Assembly (NCBI GenBank): GCA_937943605.1
Contig: CALEAW010000012.1
Location: forward strand, 1-41,991
Source: an uncultured Sutterella sp.
GTDB taxonomy: Bacteria; Pseudomonadota; Gammaproteobacteria; Burkholderiales; Burkholderiaceae_F
Direction: 5' to 3'
DNA: 41,991 nt
The position numbers and the translations under genes were made by a program. Below the pieces are notes generated by a model. The model made no database searches, was not told the DNA's origin, and saw only the letters and a list, made by a program, of their open reading frames with translations. Each line of letters begins with the position of its first letter. Positions within the stretch are counted from its first letter, which is position 1. Shown in pieces: positions 35,083-41,991 of the stretch.

Positions 35083-35829
35083 TTAGGGTTTATCGGCCGT
35101 TAAAGTCTGCGTATGGATGCGCGAATGGATCAACCCCAACGCTTCAAGGTCCTGTTTGAGTCCGTCGACAAAGGCCTGATTACCTGTGATGTAGAAGTCA
35201 GCGTCAGGGACGATACAAACCGAGCGAACATTGGCAACAGTGATGGGACCTGCGACGTCGTAGTCCTTTCCGGCCGTTTCACTCATTAACGGACGAGTAA
35301 AGAAGCAGGCCAATCCAGCGTTGGGTAGCAATGTGACAAGTTTACGAATTTCGTTTGCTAAGGCAAAGCGTTTGCCATTCATCACCTGACACAAGACGCT
35401 CACTTTTCGTAGCGGAGAAGCAACGGCCATCTCACTCAAGAAAGCTGTGGCGGCAATACTGCCGATGCCTTCTGTGATGATCACGATCGGGGTTTCGCCG
35501 GGTTCGAGCGTGAAGTTACCATAAGGAGCGGACAAGAAAACTTCGTCGTCAATGTGTAGTTTGGCCAAATAGCCAAGGGTGCCCAAATGAGGTTCGTCAC
35601 CAATTTCAACAGTGATGCGAAGCATACGGTCTTCGCTTGGACCCGTCAAGAAATAGGCGCGAGAGGTCATGTCTGGCAAACGCAGATTGACATATTGACC
35701 GGCTGTGAATATGGGCGGGAAATTATCGTCCGATGGCTTCAGAAAGAGACTGATGATGCCTCGGCCTTCTTCTTGACGAAGGGCTACTCGATAGGATTTC
35801 CATCCGCTGGCGCATGTCGTGGTTGTCAT
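35083..35829 (-). CDS. FAD/NAD(P) oxidoreductase resembling the Hmp reductase half, no globin domain
   Basis: This 248-residue protein matches the reductase half of flavohemoglobin Hmp. It has a ferredoxin-reductase-like FAD domain (GQYVNLRLP, SRAYFLTG, FLSAPYGNFTLEPG) and an NAD-binding domain (IITEGIGSIAATAFLSEM, ending FYITGNQAFVDGLKQDLEALG). There is no globin domain. The FAD motif is RxYF rather than RxYS and the nucleotide loop departs from GGVGxTP, so cofactor use may be altered. GGAGG 6 bases before the ATG at 35829 decides the start over one 12 codons earlier. With nsrR as neighbour, a role in NO or nitrosative-stress electron transfer is inferred. Confidence 0.75.
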   Translation of the reverse strand: MTTTTCASGWKSYRVALRQEEGRGIISLFLKPSDDNFPPIFTAGQYVNLRLPDMTSRAYFLTGPSEDRMLRITVEIGDEPHLGTLGYLAKLHIDDEVFLSAPYGNFTLEPGETPIVIITEGIGSIAATAFLSEMAVASPLRKVSVLCQVMNGKRFALANEIRKLVTLLPNAGLACFFTRPLMSETAGKDYDVAGPITVANVRSVCIVPDADFYITGNQAFVDGLKQDLEALGLIHSRIHTQTLTADKP

Positions 35830-35896
35830 GGCAAACCTCCTGCTGATTGCGGGATACACAACCATAGACCGAAAGCAATGAAGCTACTATCGGCGT

Positions 35897-35952
35897 CGTC
35901 ATGATGGGCGTCGACATGACGCGCGAGAAGTCGGGCCGATGGGATATCCCAT
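35897..35952. promoter_or_regulatory. Two inverted repeats upstream of the Hmp-like gene
   Basis: CGTCATG (35897-35903) pairs with CATGACG (35915-35921), and ATGGGATATCCCAT (35939-35952) is a perfect 14-base palindrome. Both lie 68-123 bases before the ATG and are candidate operators. The remaining gap to 36069 holds only a weak hairpin (36026-36048). Confidence 0.4.
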
Positions 35953-36069
35953 GTTTATGTTGGAGTCAAAACTCCTTCGCCCAATTCCATTGTAGGCCTA
36001 AAAGCAAGGCAAAAGTAACTATATTTGCGCAACATTTGTGTTAGCGCATGAATATCATAGATTTGCTTC

Positions 36070-37818
36070 TTAACTGATAAAGGACCACATCAAAACCAAG
36101 ATTAATTGTCCAGACAAAATACGAAGGAACATTGCTAATGGATAGACTGTCGAATAGGCCACAGCGGACGAATTCCGTTCTGAAAGTGTCGCAGCATAAG
36201 CCAGTGCAGGAGGATCGGTCGTGGCGCCAGCCATCAAGCCTACAATGCTGTGGTAATTCACGTTGAAGAAGCGGCGCGCAATAAAGCCCACAATGAGAAG
36301 CGGAATCATCGTGATGATGAGGCCGAGCAGAACATAGAGGTAGCCGTTACCTTGCGTGAGTGCATTAACAAAGCCTTCACCTGCAGCCAAACCGACACTT
36401 GCCAAAAAGAGCGCGATTCCCGTTTCACGCATCATCATGTTGGCCGATGGCGTTGTAAAACTGACAAGCTTCATGAAGCTACCAAAGCGACCAATGAGAA
36501 TAGCAACGATCAAAGGGCCACCTGCTAAACCTAATTTAATGGGGACAGGCAATCCTGGTAGCACAATCGGCATGCTACCAATAATGATGCCTAGCGCCAA
36601 CCCAACGAAGATCGTCAGGATGTTTGGGTTATCGAGCTTTTTAACCTTGTTACCGAGATAGTCTTCGAGTCGATGGACAGCGTGTTCGGGACCCACACAA
36701 TAGACTTGGTCACCGACCTGTAAGTGCATCCCTGGGTGCGGGAACAACGTCATACCAGCTCGGAAGACGCGCGTGATGTTAACGCCGTCCATGAGGTTGA
36801 GTGAAAGGTCGCGTACCGTCATTCCGTTGACGGCGCTACGCGTAATCAAAATAGTGCGAGTGGTGACGGGTGACTTTTCACATGCCAAGTCAATATTTGT
36901 TCGTTCTCCGCCAAAGAAGGCGACAATAGCGTTTTTGTCTTCAGGCGCGCAAACAATGCGAATCACGTCACCTAAGCGGGTGTATGTGTGGCTCGTCGGA
37001 GACTCAATACGGCCTTCGCTCAAGATTCGACTACAAATAAAGGGGCGAGCAATAAAGTCACGAATTTGTCCGATGCTACGCCCTTCGATGGCGGCGTTCG
37101 TGACTTCAACATGAAAGAAGATCGGTTCGTGGTGGAGGGTCTTTTCTTCATAGTCCCAAAGCGCATCTTCTTCAGAGAGTTTGATTTTGAAAAGCTTACG
37201 CAGAATCACGGCGCACAAAATGGTGCCGACCACGCCTAACGGATAGGCGCAGGCATAAGCCACAGCAATATTTTCGCCGTGATAGTTCAACATGTCCAAA
37301 GCTTCTTGCGTAGCGCCAAGCCCTGGTGTATTCGTCACGGCCCCGTAGTGCACACCTAACATTTGCGCAAGTGTAACTTGGTCGGCGAAAACAAAGTAGA
37401 GGCCGATCGTGAGTAGTAGTCCAAGAACGACGAGCAATAAGGTGAGCAAGTTGAGTAGCATGCCACCACTCTTAAAGGACGAGAAGAAAGAGGGGCCTAC
37501 CTGTAGACCAATGAAATACACAAAGAGTGTTAGGCCAAAATCTCGGACAAAGTAGAGGACGGGCGCTGGTACGCTCAGACCTAAATGCCCTGCTGCGAGC
37601 CCAGCGAACAAGATAAAAGTGACGCCTAAAGAAATGCCGGCAATACGAATACGTCCGAGCAAGGTACCCACAGCAATAATGAGTGCATACACCAAAATGA
37701 TGTGAGCAATGGCTTGGGTGTCGGTAAAGAGCGAAGTGAGCCAGGACATGAAACGCAGTAATTGAAACGAGAAGATGGCAAAAGAGTCATTATGGATGAG
37801 TTGGTGTTTTTCAGCCAC
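36070..37818 (-). CDS. AspT/YidE/YbjL-family membrane transporter with TrkA_C domains
   Basis: This 582-residue protein (559 if it starts at 37749) has the aspartate:alanine exchanger layout. About five N-terminal membrane helices precede a cytosolic middle part (about residues 235-405) with two TrkA_C/RCK_C-like domains (IEGRSIGQIRDFI and VNGMTVRDLSLNLM ... LQVGDQVYCVG). A second set of helices contains repeated motifs GAVTNTPGLGATQEAL and GATTDPPALAYA. Such carriers exchange dicarboxylates or amino acids. The start is uncertain: GTG at 37818 has GGGAAAAG in front, ATG at 37749 has no ribosome binding site. It has its own sigma70-like promoter overlapped by an FNR-like box. Confidence 0.85.
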   Translation of the reverse strand: MAEKHQLIHNDSFAIFSFQLLRFMSWLTSLFTDTQAIAHIILVYALIIAVGTLLGRIRIAGISLGVTFILFAGLAAGHLGLSVPAPVLYFVRDFGLTLFVYFIGLQVGPSFFSSFKSGGMLLNLLTLLLVVLGLLLTIGLYFVFADQVTLAQMLGVHYGAVTNTPGLGATQEALDMLNYHGENIAVAYACAYPLGVVGTILCAVILRKLFKIKLSEEDALWDYEEKTLHHEPIFFHVEVTNAAIEGRSIGQIRDFIARPFICSRILSEGRIESPTSHTYTRLGDVIRIVCAPEDKNAIVAFFGGERTNIDLACEKSPVTTRTILITRSAVNGMTVRDLSLNLMDGVNITRVFRAGMTLFPHPGMHLQVGDQVYCVGPEHAVHRLEDYLGNKVKKLDNPNILTIFVGLALGIIIGSMPIVLPGLPVPIKLGLAGGPLIVAILIGRFGSFMKLVSFTTPSANMMMRETGIALFLASVGLAAGEGFVNALTQGNGYLYVLLGLIITMIPLLIVGFIARRFFNVNYHSIVGLMAGATTDPPALAYAATLSERNSSAVAYSTVYPLAMFLRILSGQLILVLMWSFIS

Positions 37819-37920
37819 TAGACTTTTCCCGATTGCTCATGAGGTGGGCATGATGCTCAGCAAGTCTTTTGACGCAAAAGAAGCAGTATCTGAGTCATTG
37901 TTTTTTTGCGGTTGAGTAAA

Positions 37921-37949
37921 TGTATAGAGACTAGCTTGATGGCAGTCAA
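37921..37949 (-). promoter_or_regulatory. Transporter promoter overlapped by an FNR-like box
   Basis: On the minus strand TTGACT (37949-37944), a 17-base spacer and TATACA (37926-37921) form a near-consensus sigma70 promoter. TTGATGGCAGTCAA (37936-37949) matches the FNR/ANR consensus TTGATNNNNATCAA at 9 of 10 positions and covers the -35, so FNR would be expected to repress the transporter or activate dmsA on the other strand. Confidence 0.6.
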
Positions 37950-37992
37950 TAAGCATGGTGAAACAGACGAAAGCGCTGTTCTTCTATGGAAT

Positions 37993-38015
37993 AACGGTAT
38001 TTTCAAAATATCGTT
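37993..38015. promoter_or_regulatory. 23-base near-perfect palindrome in the dmsA upstream region
   Basis: Arms AACGGTATTTT and AAAATATCGTT surround a central C, with one mismatch. This is a candidate operator for an unidentified regulator of dmsA or the transporter. Confidence 0.4.
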
Positions 38016-38075
38016 TGCTTACTAGGCTTGAAAGTATGAGGCTCTTTATCGAGCTTCATGTGACCCTCGACGACT

Positions 38076-38104
38076 TGCACTAATGACGATCGTTAGTGCA
38101 CTAA
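38076..38104. promoter_or_regulatory. Palindrome cluster next to the dmsA start
   Basis: TGCACTAA (38076-38083) pairs with TTAGTGCA (38093-38100), and the latter is part of a 12-base palindrome TTAGTGCACTAA. The cluster ends 14 bases before the dmsA ATG and could be an operator or a hairpin that limits ribosome binding; no other strong Shine-Dalgarno sequence is seen. Confidence 0.45.
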
Positions 38105-38118
38105 AGTGAGTAATTCAA

Positions 38119-40527
38119 ATGAGAGAAGGAACCGTTTTCGAGCATCCCGTTTCACGCCGTTCTATGCTGACGGCCTCGGGCTTGCTTGCTGTTGCTGGTT
38201 TTGCATCGACCCCGCTAGCTGCGGCAGTAGCAGATGCTGTGGCAGATTTTGGCTTCTATGAATGGACTGCTTGTGTCATTAATTGCGGCCAACGTTGTCC
38301 TCTTCGTGCTTATACAAAAAATGGCCAGGTCATTCGTATTGAAACCGACAATACTGTGAAGGACGGTTGTCGCGTACGTCAGCTTCGTGCTTGCCTTAAA
38401 GGTCGCGATATGCGCGAACGTCTTTATAGTCCAGATAGACTCAAGTATCCGATGAAGCGAGTCGGTGAGCGTGGAGAAGGAAAATTTGAACGGATTTCTT
38501 GGGATGAGGCGTTGAAGACCGTCGCAGATAAACTCAAAGAAACCGTCGAAAAGTATGGTAATGAATCGCTCTATTGGCAATATTGTTCTGGTCAGCAGTC
38601 ACTAGTTAATTCGCGTCGTGCGTGGTGGCGTTTGCTAAATCTTGTCGGTGGTTATCTCAAGTACTACGGATCGTATTCAACGGCTCAGATTTCGGCAGCT
38701 TTTCCAATGACCTATGGTGCAAGTCCGTCGTCCGATATCTCGCAGATTGCTAACGCCGAGTTGTATGTGACGTTTGGTCACAACCCAGCCGTGACTCGCG
38801 GATCGGGGCATGGTAAGTCTTGGCAGATGACATGTACACGTGAGCGTGATGGTGTGAAAAAGCCAAAGATGATTGTTATCGATCCTATCTACACCGACAC
38901 TGCTGTGGCGCATGCCGATGAATGGATTCCGATTCGTCCAGGTACCGATGCTGCGCTTATCGAGGCTATAGCTCATGAACTCATTGTGAACAATTGGGTT
39001 GATCAGAAGTTCCTTGATGAATATTGTGTTGGCTACGATGAAAAGACTTTGCCTGTGACGGCACTAAAGGGGTCTGATTACAAGTCTCACATTCTGGGGC
39101 GTGGAGCTGATGGCGTTGAAAAAACACCTGAATGGGCATCGCGGATCACTGGTATTCCTGTTGAGACTATTATGAATTTGGCGAAGGAAATCGGTACGAC
39201 GAAACCTGTTTTCTTCTCTCAAGGATGGGGGCCACAGCGTCAGGCGAACGGTGAGCAAACAAGCCGTGCGATCGCGATGCTTCCAATTTTAACTGGCAAT
39301 GTTGGCCTTGCAGGTACGAGTACTGGTCAGCAAGAAGGTAATACGTCTGTCCCAGCGGTCTATTTGCCAACGGGTAACAATCCTGTTAAGGCAACGATTC
39401 CTTGCTTCCTTTGGACGGATGCTATTGTCCGCGGAAATGAAATGGATAATATCCATGACGGCATGCGTGGCGTCCAAAAGTTAGGTCACAACATCAAGAT
39501 GATTGTCAACTCAGGCGGCAATACCTTGATCAATCAGCATAGTGACTCGAATCGTACTGATGAAATTCTTCGCGATACGACGAAGTGCGAATTTATAGTC
39601 GTTTGCGACAATATGATGACGCCGTCAGCTCGCTACGCAGATATCCTGTTGCCAGATACGCTTGGACCTGAAGCTGACGATGTGACGGCATCTGGTGGTT
39701 CGAACGGTGATTCAGCGGCTATTCTTCCACTTCACAAGGCTGTTGAACCGCAATGGGAACAAAGACCAAGTTGGGAAATTTGTCGTGGTATCGCAAAGTA
39801 TCTAGGCAAGGAACAAGAATTCACCGAAGGCAAAACGCAACTTGAATGGATTGAGTGGTGCTATAACGAAACGCGCCGCAAAGTTCCGTCGTTGCCTGAC
39901 TTTGCGACCTTCTGGAAGACTGGGCCGGTCCATATTCATGACTTGCCCAATGCGGGTATTGCCCTAGAGGCTTTCCGTAAGGATCCTAAGGCTCATCCTT
40001 TAAAGACACCATCAGGCAAGATCGAAATCTATTCTGAACGTCTTGCGAATATTGCAAAACATTGGGTGTTGCCAAAGGGTGATGTGATTTCGCCTATCCC
40101 GATGTTTGTTCGTACATGGGAAATGCCTGGCGATCCACTTCAGAAGAAATATCCGTTGCAATGCTATGGCTATCACGGCCATGGGCGTATTCACTCAACC
40201 TTCCACAACTTACCATCCATTCGTGAGCAATTCCCTGATGAAGTACTCGTCAATGTACTCGATGCTGAAAGTCGCGGTATTCATTCCGGCGACAAAGTCA
40301 GGGTGTTCAATGATCGTGGCACGGTGGAATTAACAGCTAAAGTGACGCCGCGAATTATTCCGGGCGTAGTCTCAATTCCGCAGGGTGCGTGGTATAGCCC
40401 GACACAGAGGGATGGACGAAAGATTGATGTAGGTGCCAATATCAATACGCTGACGTCGCTACGTCCAAGTCCGCTCGCAAAAGGCAATCCTCAGCATACA
40501 AACCTTGTTGAACTCGTTAAAGCCTGA
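38119..40527 (+). CDS. dmsA: DmsA-like molybdopterin reductase (DMSO reductase type)
   Basis: This 802-residue DMSO reductase-family subunit starts with a Tat signal (VSRRSMLTAS, R13-R14). Cluster cysteines C52, C56, C60 and C92 give the CX3CX3C spacing of DmsA. The Mo ligand is Ser187 in YYGSYSTAQ, matching the GDYSTAQ motif of E. coli DmsA. The Tat-type, membrane-associated periplasmic location and use of S- or N-oxides follow from the family; the true acceptor is not fixed. It pairs with a DmsB-like gene 18 bases downstream. Codon use is unbiased, unlike the Psr-like operon. The upstream 300-base gap has an FNR-like box and two palindromic sites, suggesting control by oxygen and a second regulator. 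Confidence 0.85.
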   Translation: MREGTVFEHPVSRRSMLTASGLLAVAGFASTPLAAAVADAVADFGFYEWTACVINCGQRCPLRAYTKNGQVIRIETDNTVKDGCRVRQLRACLKGRDMRERLYSPDRLKYPMKRVGERGEGKFERISWDEALKTVADKLKETVEKYGNESLYWQYCSGQQSLVNSRRAWWRLLNLVGGYLKYYGSYSTAQISAAFPMTYGASPSSDISQIANAELYVTFGHNPAVTRGSGHGKSWQMTCTRERDGVKKPKMIVIDPIYTDTAVAHADEWIPIRPGTDAALIEAIAHELIVNNWVDQKFLDEYCVGYDEKTLPVTALKGSDYKSHILGRGADGVEKTPEWASRITGIPVETIMNLAKEIGTTKPVFFSQGWGPQRQANGEQTSRAIAMLPILTGNVGLAGTSTGQQEGNTSVPAVYLPTGNNPVKATIPCFLWTDAIVRGNEMDNIHDGMRGVQKLGHNIKMIVNSGGNTLINQHSDSNRTDEILRDTTKCEFIVVCDNMMTPSARYADILLPDTLGPEADDVTASGGSNGDSAAILPLHKAVEPQWEQRPSWEICRGIAKYLGKEQEFTEGKTQLEWIEWCYNETRRKVPSLPDFATFWKTGPVHIHDLPNAGIALEAFRKDPKAHPLKTPSGKIEIYSERLANIAKHWVLPKGDVISPIPMFVRTWEMPGDPLQKKYPLQCYGYHGHGRIHSTFHNLPSIREQFPDEVLVNVLDAESRGIHSGDKVRVFNDRGTVELTAKVTPRIIPGVVSIPQGAWYSPTQRDGRKIDVGANINTLTSLRPSPLAKGNPQHTNLVELVKA

Positions 40528-40545
40528 GCATAAGGAGAACTAAAC

Positions 40546-41130
40546 ATGACAAAGCAATACGGTTTCGTCGTTGACGTCTCGCGCTGCACGGGCTGCAAGA
40601 CTTGTGTTGTTGCTTGTAAAGATGCGCATAACCTTCCTGTGGGCATGAACTTCCGACATGTTCTTGAAGAAGTTGGCGGTGGTTGGCGTCAAGATCGCAT
40701 GACGGGTGCCTGGCATCAGGATGTTCATGCGTGGTATGTATCCATCGCATGTAATCATTGCGAGGATCCTGCTTGCGTGAAAGTTTGTCCAACGAAAGCG
40801 CACTATAAACGTGACAAAGACGGTCTTGTGTTGATAGATCAGGCCAAATGTATTGGTTGCGGTATGTGTGCAAATGCATGTCCCTACGGTGCACCACAGT
40901 TGGATGTCAAAGTCCACAAGATGACGAAGTGTGACGCGTGTGTCGATCGCTTGGAAAAGGGCGGACAACCGATTTGTGTCGAAGCATGCACTCAGCGTGC
41001 GCTTCATTTTGGTGAGCTGTCTGAGTTGCGTAAAACTTACGGGCAGTGCGCGCAGACTCCACCGTTGCCTGATCCAACAAAGACTAAGCCAGCTTTGGTC
41101 ATTGTTCCGTCGCCAAAGATTTCACGCTAG
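40546..41130 (+). CDS. dmsB: DmsB-like four-cluster [4Fe-4S] subunit
   Basis: This 194-residue electron-transfer subunit has four cysteine groups: CTGCKTCVVACKDAH, CNHCEDPACVKVCP, CIGCGMCANACPYGAPQ and CDAC..PICVEAC. The order and spacing match DmsB (E. coli, 205 residues). It has no signal peptide and is expected to be exported with the DmsA-like partner. AAGGAG 8 bases before the ATG supports the start. No gene for a DmsC anchor follows: after the stop come two hairpins, the second a terminator. The operon is therefore AB only in this window. Confidence 0.88.
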   Translation: MTKQYGFVVDVSRCTGCKTCVVACKDAHNLPVGMNFRHVLEEVGGGWRQDRMTGAWHQDVHAWYVSIACNHCEDPACVKVCPTKAHYKRDKDGLVLIDQAKCIGCGMCANACPYGAPQLDVKVHKMTKCDACVDRLEKGGQPICVEACTQRALHFGELSELRKTYGQCAQTPPLPDPTKTKPALVIVPSPKISR

Positions 41131-41146
41131 AGTAGATGGTTCAACC

Positions 41147-41174
41147 AGATGGGTAGGCGTAAGCTTGCCCATCT
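41147..41174 (+). repeat. Inverted repeat after dmsB
   Basis: AGATGGG (41147-41153) pairs with CCCATCT (41168-41174), 16 bases after the dmsB stop and ahead of the terminator. It probably helps stabilise the mRNA end. Confidence 0.4.
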
Positions 41175-41191
41175 AGAAAGGCGCTTAGAAA

Positions 41192-41227
41192 ACGGTCCAC
41201 ATACTACAAGGTAGTGGACTGTTTTTA
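41192..41227 (+). terminator. Terminator of dmsAB
   Basis: ACGGTCCAC and GTGGACTGT form a 9-bp stem with one G-T pair, followed by TTTTTAT. Beyond it, 41228-41479 is AT-rich and holds no convincing gene. Confidence 0.75.
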
Positions 41228-41479
41228 TAAATGTGTTTGCGGTTACTTCTAAAACGGAAGATCAATTTTGATGTTGAGATTTCTTGCGTAAGGATACGTA
41301 AGTGGAGAGGAAAAGAGTGAAATTCTAATATCGAGTGGTTTTACAAACACGATAAAACAACTCTCGTACAGTTTATTTTGAATGGACTAACCCAAAATGA
41401 TTAGTGAAACTCCTAGTAAAACAGCTCTTGACGGATACAAATTATTACATTTGAATTAAGAAAAATTTGCACGTAGGGG

Positions 41480-41508
41480 TTTCCATCTAAGGAAAAACCG
41501 TATATACT
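41480..41508 (+). promoter_or_regulatory. Candidate sigma70 promoter of the structured RNA
   Basis: TTTCCA, a 17-base spacer and TATACT precede the hairpin-rich segment; transcription would start near 41515. The -10 matches 5 of 6 and the -35 4 of 6. Confidence 0.55.
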
Positions 41509-41696
41509 TCATCCTGTGTTGAGCAACGGGGTAACCCTTAAGGGTTCACCTACAGGTTCCACAGGGTATCGGCATTTACTCCTTTGGCCGGTACCAAATG
41601 AAGAAAGCGTCGGTTTTTTCTCTCCTCCCGACGACTTTCGAAGTTTCAAGTCCCCCGGACAAGAAACAAATGACGTGAGCGTCTTCTTTGTGAAGG

Positions 41697-41795
41697 CAGG
41701 CTGGTCCCCTGTAGCTTATGTCGCAATCCGATCACCCTGGTCAGGTATCGGATGTATCCTCAAAATGAAACTTCGGCCTGGTCCGCTGAAGTTTC
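41697..41795 (+). repeat. Three successive hairpins with a shared 7-nt loop CTGGTC(C/A)
   Basis: Hairpin 1: CAGG/CCTG, loop CTGGTCC (41701-41707). Hairpin 2: ATCCGAT and ACC pairing with GGT and ATCGGAT, loop CTGGTCA (41737-41743). Hairpin 3: an 11-bp stem, GAAACTTC-GGC with GC-T-GAAGTTTC, loop CTGGTCC (41778-41784). The stems share no sequence while the loops are the same. Confidence 0.75.
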
Positions 41796-41808
41796 CTTGG
41801 TTGGAAGA

Positions 41809-41843
41809 AAAGCGGTCTGCTTGTGTGGCAGACCGCTTTTTTT
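41809..41843 (+). terminator. Terminator of the structured RNA
   Basis: A perfect 12-bp stem AAAGCGGTCTGC / GCAGACCGCTTT with a 7-base loop TTGTGTG ends in a run of eight T. Confidence 0.92.
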
Positions 41844-41924
41844 GCATCTATCGAACTAAAAAAGGCATTGCAAAAAATGTCTTATTCCGAAATTGTGATC
41901 GATTTTGTGGAACTATGAAAAGCT

Positions 41925-41954
41925 CCCCCTGGATCCTTACCTGAGGCCAGGGGG
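41925..41954. terminator. Terminator-like hairpin near the right edge
   Basis: CCCCCTGG and CCAGGGGG form an 8-bp stem with a 14-base loop. Plus strand: followed by TCTTGTTTT. Minus strand: followed by AGCTTTTC. It fits the end of a minus-strand gene entering from the right. Confidence 0.6.
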
Positions 41955-41961
41955 TCTTGTT

Positions 41962-41991
41962 TTAGAGATCTGTGATGGCTATTTCTGCCGT
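41962..41991 (-). CDS. Possible C-terminal end of a gene continuing beyond the window
   Basis: Read on the minus strand, the last bases give ...TAEIAITDL followed by TAA, immediately before the hairpin at 41925-41954. Only nine residues are visible, so no identification is possible. Confidence 0.3.
   Translation of the reverse strand, partial: TAEIAITDL

Larger units (their letters stand above)
41515..41843 (+). ncRNA. Candidate structured non-coding RNA of about 330 nt, family not recognised
   Basis: Between a promoter-like sequence and a strong intrinsic terminator lies a chain of hairpins: AACCC/GGGTT with TTAA loop (41533-41546), TTTGG/CCAAA (41583-41598), CGTCGG/CCGACG with a 14-base loop TTTTTTCTCTCCTC (41608-41633), GACG/CGTC with flanking ACAAA/TTTGT (41666-41691), then three hairpins with the same loop (41697-41795), then the terminator. 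An open frame starting with TTG at 41516 runs through all of these, including the terminator, and has no ribosome binding site, so it is not believed. It does not look like tmRNA, RNase P RNA, 6S RNA or a riboswitch I know. A role as a regulatory sRNA or protein-binding sponge is inference. Confidence 0.6.

Noticed and set aside
35075..35092. TAAACCC/GGGTTTA hairpin over the stop codon of the Hmp-like gene as a terminator
   Set aside because: No T run follows on the minus strand and the stem is AT-rich; the hairpin at 34985-35017 is the better candidate.
41697..41795. CsrA/RsmA-type sponge reading on the minus strand
   Set aside because: On the minus strand the loops read GGACCAG, TGACCAG and GGACCAG; only two hold GGA, and promoter and terminator orientation favour the plus strand.
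41516..41944. Plus-strand open frame of 142 codons in the right-end RNA
   Set aside because: Starts with TTG without a ribosome binding site and runs through a 12-bp terminator with eight T and several hairpins; the RNA interpretation explains the region better.

Overview
The window looks like a chromosomal segment of a gut-type betaproteobacterium, most likely Burkholderiales/Sutterellaceae (Sutterella or Parasutterella-like). This is inferred from the gene families: several anaerobic respiratory molybdoenzymes, a TtrSR-like two-component system, NsrR, LysR regulators and Gram-negative envelope genes (TolC, Omp85-patatin). No rRNA, tRNA, CRISPR array, transposase or phage gene was recognised, so species cannot be fixed from the window.

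Left part (1-8.7 kb): a very large exonuclease-RecQ-UvrD helicase whose N-terminal exonuclease piece is separated from the rest by a frameshift near 339; a lone HydG-type radical SAM maturase on the minus strand, facing a divergent LysR regulator; and a DUF1266-like gene.

Middle part (8.7-17.3 kb), all minus strand: TolC-like outer membrane factor, HlyD-like adaptor, two ABC-2 permeases (no ATPase gene nearby), then, after a terminator-like hairpin, TatD hydrolase, a periplasmic ankyrin protein, the 23S rRNA hydroxylation factor RlhA and the DUF1266-like protein.

17.5-26.9 kb holds separate units: a heme-binding beta-barrel protein, a patatin-Omp85 (type Vd) protein, a tandem universal stress protein, a HAD phosphatase, a lipoprotein, an amidohydrolase with a divergent LysR regulator, a coiled-coil nitroreductase and a divergent XRE-type regulator.

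26.9-41.1 kb is an anaerobic respiration region. A PsrABC/TtrABC-like operon (Tat-exported Mo subunit with Cys ligand, 4x[4Fe-4S] subunit, NrfD anchor) is bracketed by a TtrS-like kinase on one side and a TtrR-like regulator on the other. Next come an NsrR repressor, a globin-less Hmp-like reductase, an AspT/YidE-family transporter and, divergently, a DmsAB pair (Ser-ligand Mo subunit) without a DmsC anchor. The likely logic is that oxygen (FNR-type box), nitric oxide (NsrR) and a sulfur or other oxidised compound (TtrSR-like) control which reductases are made.

The right end (41.48-41.85 kb) contains what looks like an independent structured RNA gene: a sigma70-like promoter, a chain of hairpins, three of which display the same 7-nt loop (CTGGTCC/CTGGTCA/CTGGTCC) on unrelated stems, and a strong intrinsic terminator. 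I do not recognise it as a known family and regard it as the most interesting item here.
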